Under the pieces are notes generated by a model. That model was not told the DNA's origin. It saw only the letters and a list, made by a program, of their open reading frames with translations, and made no database searches. This document shows positions 12,035-24,085 of a stretch of 64,000 nt of DNA, piece after piece. The stretch lies in assembly GCF_000208865.1 (NCBI RefSeq), contig NC_018396.1:5202514-5266513 (forward strand). The letters run 5' to 3'. Within the stretch, counting starts at the first letter, position 1; each line of letters begins with the position of its first letter. The position numbers and the translations under genes were made by a program. The stretch comes from Neospora caninum Liverpool (Eukaryota; Apicomplexa; Conoidasida; Eucoccidiorida; Sarcocystidae).

Positions 12035-13710
12035 CCACTTCGACAGCGTGCCCGTTTTGGGTACCTTGTTGGGGGAAGCGGACGACTCCTCACATGAGCA
12101 GGCGTAGTCGTGTCAGGTCTTTCCCAGCAACGGATGAGATGAGTACTTTTTCTTGGAGCCGTTACAAATGCATAATTCATTGCGTGCTCGTTGGCCCTAC
12201 AAAGCAGAAGACGTGAGGCGAAAATGGAGGTTGGAGAGTTCAAAAATGACAGTTTATGGCCACAGTCGTGCGTTCAGGAGAGTGGGTGCTGACGATCGGA
12301 GTGACTCGAAGTTGCGCGGCGTGTGGCTTCCTTTGCGGTGCCCGAAAAAAACCGCATGGAAAAGACAGAGCAGCTACGGTTGCTCCGCAGATATTTGTAA
12401 AATTATACAACTTCCCCTTTTGTCCTGGAGGCGGCGGATTGGAGTTCATGCGTGTGTACGTCGAAACGCATGCTATCTTGTTCATTCCAGCTCCACAGTC
12501 AATTATCTAGGTAGAACTGGCAATTTATTGAAGTTGATGCATATGTAGTTATATTCTCATGCTTGATTAAAGGTCTTTTTGTGCCGGCGAGCATTGTTTT
12601 TACGTCGTCGAATAAACGCGGGGGATTCGTGGATGCTTGTCCCCCGGAACACGTGTGGCTTACTTCGTTTCTTCACGCATTTGACTTTACAACGCTGCGA
12701 GTTTTTTTATCTCGATTTTCTTGCCTAAGGAACCTATCACGTGAAGGTTTCCCCGTCTACTTGAACATAGGATTTCCCGAGTTTCATGCCAGCCATCCTT
12801 TACCCACTCCAGGATTCAGTCCGGTGAGACGCTTCCGAGGTTGCGGAGTATGACTGTGACCACCTTGGCCTTAGCACAGAGTTTAAATTTCCTTTTAGTT
12901 TCGGCTTTTAATGTTTTTCTATTAGACATGGCCTACAATTCAAGCGAACCCAAGGACTTCGCCGCTGTGGTAGAACCCACTAAGGAAACCGTAGGATAGG
13001 GGTACTCATATTCTAGCCGCACCTGACTCCACCGAAGACGTTTGGAATGCACCGATGTGGAAAATGGCTACGGAACATGTAATATGATAGTTGTACGTCC
13101 CCGGATACTCTCACGGATTCTCCTGCTGCCGAGTACCGAATGCAAACTGAACACGCATTGCTGTCTCTCGGGTCGGCAAGAGCGACCGACCGAGTGTGCC
13201 TAAATATTTCCCCTGTACATGTCAGCGAGCATTCTCTAGCAAGAGTCGCTCTTTACTTGCCCAAGCAAATCTGAGCAAACGTTGCGTGCTCAATTATCGT
13301 GCATAAAGTTTGAACGAACATAGTAGCATCCAAGACAGGGGCAGACACAGGCACAGTAAACATTGACATCGAAGCAATACCGTCATCATTGTTAGAGCAA
13401 CGCTACCACTTCTCAGGCGGGGGGGCGTGCACCGAAACCGGTGATGCCCACCGACCTAGACGGTCACTGGACCAAGGAGCTACGATGAAACTGAAAAGCA
13501 TTACCGTTAGCACGATAGGCAAAACTGGGGGGGGGGGGGGGGTGCAGTGGTTGTCACTGCCAAGGTGCCGCATGAACGCCAGGACAATAAGGTAGTTGAT
13601 ATGCCCGTTTTCCGGACCCAGTATCCGGAGAAGCAAATGAAACGCACTGCGTGACAAGATCCGCCGGAGTGGGAAGCTGCTTCTGTAACACGGTGTTATA
13701 GACGAACACT
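12035..13710. other. Convergent intergenic region (3' ends of SNF2 and flagellar genes)
   Basis: It lies between the stop of the plus-strand SNF2 gene and the stop of the minus-strand coiled-coil gene, so it should carry both 3' UTRs. No exon with domain similarity or good splice sites was found. A G homopolymer sits at 13527-13542. Confidence 0.55.
13527..13542 (+). repeat. Poly-G tract
   Basis: A run of 16 consecutive G in the 3' flank of the flagellar gene. It is a simple-sequence repeat, prone to length error in sequencing and to polymorphism. Confidence 0.8.
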
Positions 13711-16700
13711 TCAGTCGTCATCCGAATCAAGGTCGCCATTCTGACATCGTCTGCGAAACGGTCTTGACAGCTGATTTTCTCTAAACTCCTTGACTCTTTC
13801 CAAGAGTGCCCTGTTCAGCTTGATCTCAGTCGGGCTAACCTGCGGGCACAAAAAAAAGCTTTTGAATCATCGCTTTTCCCACAACACTGATGTAGGTCAG
13901 ATAATGTGGCCGTAGAATGCACGATCGCAGGAAATGGCTCTGTTCAGGAAAGACGCCACTGGACTGTGACATTCAGGAAAACAAATGATCACGAAATCTC
14001 ATAATGGGGGGAATTTCACAACCGGCATCCTCCGTAATGAAGGCATCCGCATCGGAAGGCACAGACAACGTCACTGCTTACGTTCATATCTGTACGGCGT
14101 TTATGTTCTTCAATCTGTTGGAGCAGCAGGTTCTGTTGCCTTATATTCTGAAGCCTCTTGTTCCTTTCCTTAGCTTCTGTTTCAATCTTATATGCCTACA
14201 TGCAGCAGAACAAATACACAAAACAAGAGCTGTAAATTTGGCCCCACCTTGCCGTTCGCTGCCCAGAACAACAGCGCGAATGGGGAATAAAGCATCTAAA
14301 AAGCCGAAAAAAGGAAGCACATCAAGACTGCAAGTCGGTTTTGTTTGACAGAAAAGGTGAGTCATGTGGTTATCCGCCGTGCATCAGAAACTAGTCATTG
14401 GGAGATTTCCGGCTACAACCGCAGACTCCGTAGGTGTCCGCGTCGCATCACTGTATATGTGGCTGCAGATCGTGGTCTATTTTGTCCTGTTGGAGGACGG
14501 CGTATCTACAAGGGAATACTGAAGGACAATGTTCCCTAACCTTTGCAGCTTCCTCTTGCTCTTGCTGTATTTTTCGCCTTTCTTCTGTCTCTGCTTTTTT
14601 GCGATCCTGCCGTTCTTGAACCTGTCGTTTCAAGTACTCTATATTGTCCTTCGCCGCCTTCCAATGCAACAAAACCCCAAAAGCAGCAGTTTTTTGTGTA
14701 GGGAAGCGTCCTCCATGCCCTTCATAACTTGAGAGTTTTCCACTAGCGGACATCCTTCCGGGCAGTTAACTGTAATCGTGGTGATGAGAGCTATATCTAC
14801 CGCAAAGTTATATTTTCCAATAGCAGTGTGATCCCTCTCCCGTTCTCAAAACAAGGTATTCGTTTGGCAATCTTCCTGCACAGTAGAAGCTTCCCTTGTT
14901 CTAGTGGTAAGACCAACCCTGTGTATTACCTGGGTAGACGAACGACGCACCAAGTAATTTTGGACACAGAATAGCGTCCCTGTTGCCGATTTGAATGTGA
15001 ATTACCACGTCCATTATTCTGCTCCCTGTGCCAGTGAGACTCTCCTTTGACTGACAAACCAGTGAGTCAGTGTCTACCACAGCACTAGGCTAACCACTGC
15101 AATAAAGTAATCCGACGGAGGGCTGAGCTGCACCAGGGCAGATTCATGTACTTCTCGTCCGTGGTAGAAGCATGGAACTACAGCGGAACGGAAGGGAGTT
15201 ACGAACCCTGCAGCTGTTCACCTGTTTTTTCTTCTGCTGCTGTTCGAGCTCCTTCTTATCTAGCTCTGCCTGTTCTTTGTTATATCGTGCAATAGCGCTT
15301 CTCGTGGCTGCCTCTGCCTGGCAGGGCCGCAGAGAGATTGCACAAATGTCCTACCCGGGAATAAGCGTCAAGAAAGAAATGAAATGGGTTTGTTGCAGGC
15401 CATGACCCATACTGCAAACGGGTGACTTTAAAAAGCAAGTACGTAATCCAGAGAAAGAGATAGCGGCATCTGTTACACAGAATATGTATGCCTGCGTAGA
15501 GTGCTCGGCTGGCGAGTGTTTAAAACAGGTCGCCTTGCATGGGGCAGTTGATGATGCAAATTACAACTTCCTGGCTCGATTAAAGTGACTAAGGACGCCC
15601 TAAAACCCTGAATACAGAAATTTCTATTTGAAGTGATCTTCTTGGCGAGAGCTTGTGTAGCGGCGAGAAAGCCTCGTAGTCCACGGTTGAATGCCCCGGA
15701 GACGAGACGGCCAGTGACAGGAAAGCTGAATCAAACCGTCAGCCGCTGTGGGTGCTGTGCCTCGCAACCGCATCCCACGCTAGTCGGACCAAACAACTCT
15801 TAACTGCTAAACCCAAAAGGCGTTCGCGAAAAAGATTCGAAACAACCAATGGCCTCCCTTACCTTGTCCACTCTCGCTGTTGGGGCAATGCGGTCGGCCC
15901 GACTTTGATGAGCTTCAACGTGGCGCTGTCGCTCAGCAAGACGTCGTGCCTCCAATTCTCTTTCAATACGAAGGCTTTCTTTCAGGAATTGTAAATCTTC
16001 TTTCTTTTCTTTCTCTTCTCTCATTTGAGCATTTTGCTGTTCTTGTTGGCTCACCTGATTGCAGTGACACGCCAGAACGCACTACAGCGTTGCTGTCCTA
16101 GAAGAGACACAAATCTTGCCTGACGAACGTGGCATAAAGACTTGCTAAGGCCTCATGAGGCGATACCGTCAGCGAGGTTACTGCCACAGTAGCTGCAAAG
16201 TGGGAAGCCGGTAGCGCAGCCTCCGTGACTGGGCTCCGGACGGGGCAGAAGCCATACCGCCATAATCCGCCGGACAGCCTCCCGGTACTCCAACTTTTCG
16301 CGTAGATCCCTCTGCTTCTGCCTCTCTATTTCCCTGATCGTTCGTCGAATGATTTTGCGGTCCTCCATGTCCTTCTGCTTCTTTGCTTCCTGCCAATGGT
16401 AACCGAAAACCACATGCAGGTTTCATTGTTCCCGGTGCACACGACCGGCAGTGCAATCTCAAGGCACAGGCCTACGCACATCTCAGTGTAAACATCCTAC
16501 AATTCCCATTTGCATGCACAACGGGAGCTATTGTGTGATATTATTCGATAGTTACTGTTTCCTCGCTGTTCAAGCGCGCCGGCCATCTTGCACTGTCACC
16601 CGACAGTCTTCACACAGGATCCCCACTGACTTCTCGCTGTTTTGCTCTCAACAATAATGTTCGCTCCATTTCTTCTTTGTCGCGTAGGAGCTTCGCTCTG

Positions 16701-19700
16701 GCTTCTGAGGCTTTCCTTCTTTCAGAGTCCCTGTCGCCATAGCAGAATTGACCAAATTTGCCGGCTCAGTAACAGCTAGTGTTGGCTGGGAGTCACCCCA
16801 GCCAGCACCAGAAAATGGTCGTGTGATAACGTCTGTAGCAAGGATGAATGGCGGTTGCCTGTCATGTGCAACTGTGCTTAAACTTCGTCAGCCAAATTGT
16901 GTCTTTGGGTATCGTTGTTAAACACAGCTTGAGACTTCTCGGAGAGAAAGCAACAAAATCGTTCCAGCTGCAGGAGCTTTGACACATATTGCTGTTGAAT
17001 GTCCCACGCTAAAAAGGCAAACTCGTCGCCATTGCACCGAGCTCCGGAACGAGGTATTTACGGGCAGTTTCGCCTTGGTACTGAGGTAGTGTTGATGAGA
17101 GCTTCCTTCGAGTTAACTATTAAGACACTCAAACTTCGACTCGTAGTGATACAGCCCCGGATGCTCTCCACAACCTCCACCAGCTGTTGTTCCACGCTAT
17201 TACCTCCATTGGTCAAGACTGAGGTAAATGGAGCGACTGTAAGCCGCTTCCTCGTCTTGTCTCTGTTTTTCCGCTGTGCTGCAACGCAGATGCAGATGAT
17301 GCGCGATCATTGGGTCTTTCAGACGATAACAAAGACACTTGCTCAGTGTTTGCCATGATGCGGAAGGGTTGTTCGACAGTGGTGCACGCCAGACCAGTCA
17401 GGTGGTTTTATCATTTTTCACTTTTGCTTCATTGACGTTATGTCCGACGTCCATGAACACTTCCAGTACTGTGAACACAGGCATATATTTACCGCTGAAA
17501 CCAAGTGAGTCAAGCATCCGCGTTCCCCAAGGCATCATCATTGAGGTACGCAGGTCGTGAGGGGTTCGGTACAGTACCGTCGAGATCTATTGTCCCTGAC
17601 CTTGTAAAATAAACCCCTCATGCGGCTGTAGACTTACTGGTGCTCGTCCACTTGCTTATTGAGTTCCTCAAGTGTGGCACGTTGCTTCTGCCTGAGCAGG
17701 TCCTGGTTTTTCTGGAGAGCTGCCTCAAACTCATGAGCCTGATATTCGCTTATATTTGCCCACTACGAAGTTTGAGACACACGCAAACGGCAAAGCAGCG
17801 TTCTGGAAGTGCCTGCTAGAGAATGAGGCAGATAACCTGGCGCTTTTTTTGGTTGCCAAAGCACCATGTGGGTAACACTCTCCGCATCTAGTGCGGGCAT
17901 GTGTTGCCGTTTCCGGTGTCCAATTCAGTCTTACGTCGATGTCTTTGTACTCGTCAACCAGTTCTGTAGTGTTCATCTTTTTCAAATGGCTGTGGAGGGT
18001 CGCCTCGTGGGACTCGGAGCAACCAAGCTGCCGAAGGCCTTCCTACAGACGATAAGGGGAATGTATTCACGAAGGAAACATAGTTGCTGACCAAACACAT
18101 ACCTGATGCAGGTGCAGACTAGTAGGCTGGAAAATCACGATATTGGCTTAAAATGCCCATTCATTATGGTAAGCGCACCCTACAGAAACATGTGAAACTG
18201 TAGCAAAAACAACGGCAGTCCTCTTGAGCAATCACCGCACGATGGCATGTAGGAGCATCGGACCTGTGTTTGTTTCCTCAATGAAGACTCCATTCTCTCC
18301 GCCGCGAGGATTCGGGCCATTGTGGCCTCTACTGAGAGATCTGTCTTTGCTGCATCATTCGCAGAAAGAAAAGGCTTCGCCGAGAGTGAATTTGACCCAG
18401 TGACACAAATACCTGACGTTGCGGCAGGTGCTCCTCCTGTTGGCTGTGCCGCTCTCGCAGCCGCCCTCAGCGTAGCCGCCTGATGCAGAAACGAACACAC
18501 AACCAGATGTTAACACCGACTGCTTGGCAGAAACGTTAGCTCGTGACTATCCATGCCTGGTAGATGTCTCCACTGGCGAAACACTCTGGCGACGCGTATG
18601 CGTGTACGAAGAGACAAACATTTTGTGCTGTTTCGTCTGGTCGCCGCCCCCTGTGCTCCTGGACAGGACACTCGAGTGTCCCACTTCTTGGGTGATGGGA
18701 TAATACAACGTGCTAATACGATGTCAGTGCAACAATGAACACGATGAACGGATGTGGAGGTAGTCTAATCGATTGGTATGTCGTATCTATTGCAGCGCGT
18801 CATGATGCAACCTCTCTGGTGAGGCTTTATCAGCTTCGAAAGTTTTTCCATACCGCCCGAGGGCGGCTGACAGTCACCGGTGGAGACGATTGTAGTGACT
18901 TCGCCGTGTATGGTCGGGAACCTGCTCTTTCCACCGGCATACCCGGGCATTTGCATATATATGTTTGATTTTGATCTTATAGTCTTGCGAGTCGAGTTGG
19001 CGTTTCATCGCCAAAAGCCGTTTCTTTCTCTCATCTGTGAGGTAGGGGCTAGGCGCGTCAACGGCCCTGCATGTGTGCCGGAGCAACCGCATGCACATTA
19101 GAACAGCCGGTAACCTGCCACGAGTCGATGAGCACAGGAAATGTGCACAAGCCCTGGCAGATTCATCGGTTCGAGTAAGCCTTTTCTTCTCAGCGTGTGA
19201 TCTACCCACTTCGCAATATGAGTGCCAACGCAACGCCCCGCTTACTGGCTCCTGGTTTTCAACTTCGGTGGGTACATTGTTCACCGTTTATCAGCCAGTC
19301 GTGGGAAACGGAAGGCCACAGCTATCAAAATTGCTCCCTTGAGCAGCCACCAATCTCTGAGAGAGACACTCTGGAACTCAACAGGCAAACCGCCAAAAGT
19401 TGTACACAACGTGCTGTGCACGGTATTGCCCGTTCTCTTGAGCATGACTCTGTCTCCAGTTCTCCTTGTCCTGAAATAGCAGGAGCTGTGCTCAGGCATG
19501 ATACTACTTCTCTCTTGTTCCAAGTAACCTCTAATCGAGAAACGCCGCGTCGGCGATAGTTCAGCACTTGAATGCACGAGTACAGCACAGAGCTATACGG
19601 GGGACTGGGTGGATGTCGTCAACGCCAGCTTCTGCCACCAGGGGGAAGGCTGCGTCCACGTAACAGCCCCGATAACGTTGCAATCCTGTTCGAACTAAGC

Positions 19701-19806
19701 CGAAAGACAAACTCAGATACCATTTGGCGGTGAGGCGCCTTCCCCACATGCGAAGCACGACAATCGAGTTGCTCCGGAGCTTCGATTCGTCAGTCAACAA
19801 GCGTAT
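13711..19806 (-). CDS. TPH-type coiled-coil cilia/flagella-associated protein (MNS1/CFAP53/CFAP210-like), 5' end unresolved
   Basis: Exons in transcript order: 19806-19721, 19066-18943, 18479-18264, 17762-17638, 16730-16631, 16389-16258, 16054-15863, 15311-15222, 14657-14541, 14195-14082, 13839-13711 (TGA stop). They sum to 475 codons including the stop, with every phase matching. Except for a low-complexity Ala/Ser exon (18479-18264), the protein is an almost continuous charged helix, for example KEDLQFLKESLRIERELEAR and NIEYLKRQVQERQDRKK. It ends in RPFRRR plus an acidic tail. That pattern recalls trichohyalin-plectin-homology proteins, which bind inside axonemal doublet microtubules. In coccidia only microgametes have flagella, so male-gamete expression is expected. 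The exon at 19721-19806 has no ATG, so at least one start exon remains upstream. The 16631 donor (GTCAGT) is weak. The exact paralogue cannot be named. Confidence 0.78.
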
Positions 19807-22330
19807 CTAACCTCGGGCAGCCGTGGGACATGCAGCCCCGATGCGGTTCCGCCATTTCGGCTTGTGCTGGAAGAGACGTTTGATGTAGAGATGTCAGACA
19901 AGCGAAGCTGTACCAATCGTATGCAAGACCGTGATTTTTGCGTCGAGTGTCAGCTGCGAACAATTATTTGCAAAAAAAGGTGTACGTTTGCCATCCGTGC
20001 TGCCAAAGAATCCCTGTAACGGAAAAATCAGGAATATCTTTGAGAAAAGGCCACGCTTTGCCACTAACTCAACTGGACGCGAGCTAACAAACAAGCAACT
20101 CTGCGCTTTTTTCTAGGGGCATTCGCTGAACGGTTGCACGTTCACCCAGCAGCACAATGTTTACTGCTCTGAGAAAGCTTTCGTGGTAGGTGAAGTGACT
20201 GATGAAGCCGCTCAGTGCACAACCTTGCCAAGGTTAGGTCATTCGAGCCCGAAAACTCCGGGCACTGAACTACCGTTTGCACCCACCAGTTTCGTCGTCG
20301 TGGGTGAGAACGTCGAGTAAGCTAACGGAGCTATCGTTAAACGCGTCTTCGACTGAAGCTTCCGGAAGACCGAATCAAATTGCTGCAATGCTGTGCCTCT
20401 TTCTAGTTATTTGAGTTTGCATCTAGAACCTCACTATTGGCGGAACAGGCCGATTGAGGGTTGCACTGGTAAGAAACATGCGGTGAAAAAGTGAGCGAGC
20501 TGGTCCATCAGTGCAACTATAGGAAGTGAAGTGAGTGATCCATATGTGCGCACTTGTCCATTTCGACCTCACAGGAATAATTGAAAAAAAGTGGAACGGG
20601 TAAATTGGAAGTCATTATGTGCGCACTTGTCCATTTCGACCTCACAGGAATAATTGAAAAAACGTGGAACGGGTAAATTGGAAGTAATTCCCAATGATGT
20701 CTGAAGCCTCAATCACACTGGCAACGCCCGTATCCCGTGCCAGTTGCTTTCTTTTTTACGCGAACCCTACTTTTTGGATGAATCTACAGAGATCCGACAG
20801 GCGTTTGTTGCATTCAAGGCTCACCTCATATTTGTCCAAGAACATATCAGAGGACGCAGCGGAAACTCTGATACACGATCGTTTATGTTTGCCCTACCAC
20901 TGGGAATTCCGTGCTTCCTGCCGATACCAAGGCATAAGGCATAGACTTGCACACCGTTAACAATCGAACAATCCCATCTACCCAGCCATCAGCGTTTGCC
21001 TTTTTACTAGATGACACCAGAATCTCATTCATTCAAATACGATGCTGCTGCACAAGAGGATGAATGCGTGCAGTGCTGTTGCTGAAAGAATGATTTTATG
21101 CAGCATCACTTCGCATCTGGTAACCGCCTTGAGACACCAGCGGTTCATGGTCATTTAATCGACAATCCGAAATTTGCTGTTTCTCTACTGCCTGCCACTA
21201 TCGCGAGCAATACTGTACCAAATGATACCCACTCGCAGGAGAGACCCACTTTGCTTGAGAAAATCCTCTGACGCGAAGAGGCTCTATACGTGTCATTGCT
21301 GCACGAAGGATGCCTCAAGTCCTGCCACTCGGACCCTCTGTTTTAGGACGGAAAGTCCTATTCAATCGGATGACGCTATGTGGCGCGGCACCCATTCACA
21401 GGCTGGAAATTGAGAAATGTCTGAACAGAATGTGCAGCTTATGTCATCGAGGCTCTTCAAAACCTAGATTTCTGCGTCTATCTCTGGCCATGCGACCTGA
21501 TCGCCTCGGAATCGAACCAGGTTGCCCGGGCGACGACATCCAGTCACGGTGCCCGTGGTATGATTGATACCACCGACTTCATTTTCGGCAACATTATACC
21601 GTTTGATACCACGAAGCTATGCTCTCTCCATGGTGTCTTCCAGACATACGCTCGGGAGTGGATCTTTCATGTTTGCTTTTCGTACTGTTGAAGCTTTGAA
21701 CGAAACTTTTGAGGATCCAAAAACGTCGCGAAGTTTGATGTTCTCATGGTCAGATGTTCATCACCGGCTTCTCTTTTTCGGAATCATGCCACGTTGAGCC
21801 CAACTTGACACACCGAAAGTGCTGCAGCAAGTCGTAGTTTCACAAACTGAGATCTGACACTGACGAGCCTGTACACAGATCCTAGTCGACGAACGACGGC
21901 ACAAGTATTCTCCGTCATTTTTTGCGGAGTTCATTGATGCAGTAGCAGATACTTGGAAAAACACGTTCACCCTGAACTTCTCTTCCCAAATCTCGAGTCG
22001 CTTTTTGAAGAAATCCAACTGCACACCTCAAAAACCACCCCGTGCGGTGGGTCAGGCGCGCTGGCAGAGCACCCCGTACTAACAAAGGTAGGGAGACTGG
22101 GGTGTCAGGTGCTCTGGAGGCTCCCAACGCTTCTTTGATGGTTTTGGTCCGGGTGGCTGAGCCTGTGTGAGGCCTCAAGAGATGTCTTTCAATTGTCTGT
22201 TGCCGGGAAGCCTCTGCAAGTCTGTTTGGTCAGTTCACATTTTTCTTCGCCACTTCTCCCCAAGAAGCTTTTATGCGCCCGAACCCACTGCTAGGCCTCA
22301 CTTCACATCTGCAGGTACCTATTAGGGAAA
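19807..22330. other. Divergent region between flagellar and wall-type protein genes
   Basis: It should contain the missing 5' exon(s) of the minus-strand flagellar gene and the promoter of the plus-strand Cys-rich gene. No exon could be assigned with confidence. A 73-bp direct duplication lies inside it. Confidence 0.45.
20544..20689 (+). repeat. 73-bp tandem duplication
   Basis: Two head-to-tail copies (20544-20616 and 20617-20689) starting ATGTGCGCACTTGTCC are nearly identical. The visible differences are A versus C in the A-rich core and C versus A near the end. No coding potential is evident. It lies between two divergent genes and could carry regulatory sites, which is inference. Confidence 0.85.
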
Positions 22331-24085
22331 ATGGCACGCTTTTGTCTCGTGTCTCTTGCCTTCGTGGCGCTGGCGCTGCCGGCGAGTGCAAACCCGCCGC
22401 CGATGGTCATGAGCAAAAAGGAGGCTCCACCCCCAGTGGTCAAACAGGAGGTTTGCGAGACGGTACCGTACCAAGTCCAGGCTACTTGCTACAAGGATGT
22501 GACAAAGAAGGAAGCATACTCGTGCCCGGAGACACTGGAGAAAGAGGTTTGCAAGAACGTGCCTGTACAGGTTCCCGACACCTGCTACAAGCAGGTCTCC
22601 CAGCAGGTTGCATACTCGTGTCCGCAGACACAGCACAAAACCGAGTGTTATGAGGTGGCGAACACTTGCACCAAGACTGAGTATGTGATGGAGGCATACG
22701 AATGTGGAAAAGAAGCTTGCAAAGCTGTGCCAGTCCAGGTGCCCAACACTTGCTACAAGACAGTCCAGGAACAGCAAGCGTATTCGTGCCAGAAGACCAA
22801 GCCCGAGCAATTCTGTGCCGAGGTGCCGTACACTGTCGCCAAAACATGCTTCAAGGACGATGTGAAGACGGTACCTTACACCTGCTCCAAGACCGAGTAC
22901 AAGGAACAGTGCAGGCAAGTGCCCTTTCAAGTGGAGAACACTTGCTACAAGACTGTAATGCAGCCACAGGAGTATCCCTGCACAAAGACCGCCTTCGAGG
23001 ACAGCTGCTCTGATGTTGCCGTGCAGGTTCCAGACACGTGCTACAAGCCAGTGCAGCAGCAGAAGCCGTACAAATGCAAGAAGACTTTGACAAAAACACA
23101 ATGCACTAAGGTCCCCATTGAGGTCCCAAGCACCTGCAGCAAGACTGTTATGACGAAAGAGGCGTACGATTGCTCCAAAACAGAGTATAAGACCGAATGT
23201 ACCGAGGAAGTCGCCCAAGTGCCCTGCATGGGCAAGGAATGCAAGCTCAGGCAGCTCAAGAAGCAGCGTGTCTGCCGCCAAGTTCCGTTCACAAGCAAGA
23301 ATGTCTGCTACAAGGAGGTGCCCACTACACAGTCTTACAAGTGTTCGAAGACTGAATACACTGAACAGTGCCAGGAGGTGCCGTATGAAGTGCCGGAAAC
23401 CTGCTACGAGACGATCACTGTGCAGCAGCCGTACAAATGCTCAAAGACTGAATACAAGCAGCAGTGCAAGAAGGTCCCTGTTGAGGTTCCACACACTTGC
23501 ACGAAGCAAGTTCCAGTCAAAGAAGCGTACTCGTGTCCCAAGACAGAGTACAAGCAAGAATGCCAGAGCGTCCCCGTCCAGGTTCCGGACACGTGCTACA
23601 AGCAAGAGCCCATCAAGGTGCCATACAGCTGTCCCGAGACGAAGTACCAGTCCAAATGCGAAACGAAGATGGTCCCCTATGAGGATACTTGCTACAAGAC
23701 TGTGCCAGTCAAGCAGGCCTACGCTTGTACCAAGACTGTTATGGAGCAGCAGTGCGCCTTTGTTTCTAAGACCTGCCAAAAGAAGGTGCCAACGCAGGTG
23801 CAGTACTCTTGCCCGAAGAAGGAGTGCAAGCAGGTGGCCTTCCAGGTTGAGAAGACTTGCTACAAGGCCGTGCCAACTCAAGAAGCATACAAGTGCTCCA
23901 AGACTGTGTTCGAGAACCAATGCGCCACGCAGTCGTACACAGTTCCCAAGACTTGCTACAAGGACCATGTCAAACAACAGGCATATCCGTGCATGGAAAC
24001 CAAGTACAGGACCCAGTGCAAGACGAAAAAGGCAGTGGCGCCCCCGCCCCCGCCTCCCGTCATGCTCTCTAAGAAGGGCATGTAA
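22331..24085 (+). CDS. Secreted Cys/Tyr/Lys-rich repeat protein, candidate oocyst or cyst wall component
   Basis: Single exon of 584 residues. The start context GGGAAAATGG is good for this lineage. Residues 1-20 (MARFCLVSLAFVALALPASA) form a clear signal peptide. The rest is about 17 imperfect units of roughly 28-33 residues built on V-P-V-Q-V-P-D-T-C-Y-K, then A-Y-x-C-x-K-T-E-Y-x-x-x-C, giving regularly spaced cysteines with Tyr next to many of them. One central unit is diverged (MGKECKLRQLKKQRVC). The tail is Pro-rich (APPPPPPV). There is no membrane segment or GPI signal. Oocyst walls of coccidia are built from Cys-rich secreted proteins and dityrosine cross-links, so a structural wall role is inferred. 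The repeat is not the type I repeat of known oocyst wall proteins, so no OWP name is given. Confidence 0.85.
   Translation: MARFCLVSLAFVALALPASANPPPMVMSKKEAPPPVVKQEVCETVPYQVQATCYKDVTKKEAYSCPETLEKEVCKNVPVQVPDTCYKQVSQQVAYSCPQTQHKTECYEVANTCTKTEYVMEAYECGKEACKAVPVQVPNTCYKTVQEQQAYSCQKTKPEQFCAEVPYTVAKTCFKDDVKTVPYTCSKTEYKEQCRQVPFQVENTCYKTVMQPQEYPCTKTAFEDSCSDVAVQVPDTCYKPVQQQKPYKCKKTLTKTQCTKVPIEVPSTCSKTVMTKEAYDCSKTEYKTECTEEVAQVPCMGKECKLRQLKKQRVCRQVPFTSKNVCYKEVPTTQSYKCSKTEYTEQCQEVPYEVPETCYETITVQQPYKCSKTEYKQQCKKVPVEVPHTCTKQVPVKEAYSCPKTEYKQECQSVPVQVPDTCYKQEPIKVPYSCPETKYQSKCETKMVPYEDTCYKTVPVKQAYACTKTVMEQQCAFVSKTCQKKVPTQVQYSCPKKECKQVAFQVEKTCYKAVPTQEAYKCSKTVFENQCATQSYTVPKTCYKDHVKQQAYPCMETKYRTQCKTKKAVAPPPPPPVMLSKKGM

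Noticed and set aside
22322..23281. Minus-strand 319-codon frame rich in Leu/His
   Set aside because: Mirror of the TCYK repeats. Periodic codons in the real gene keep the opposite frame open.
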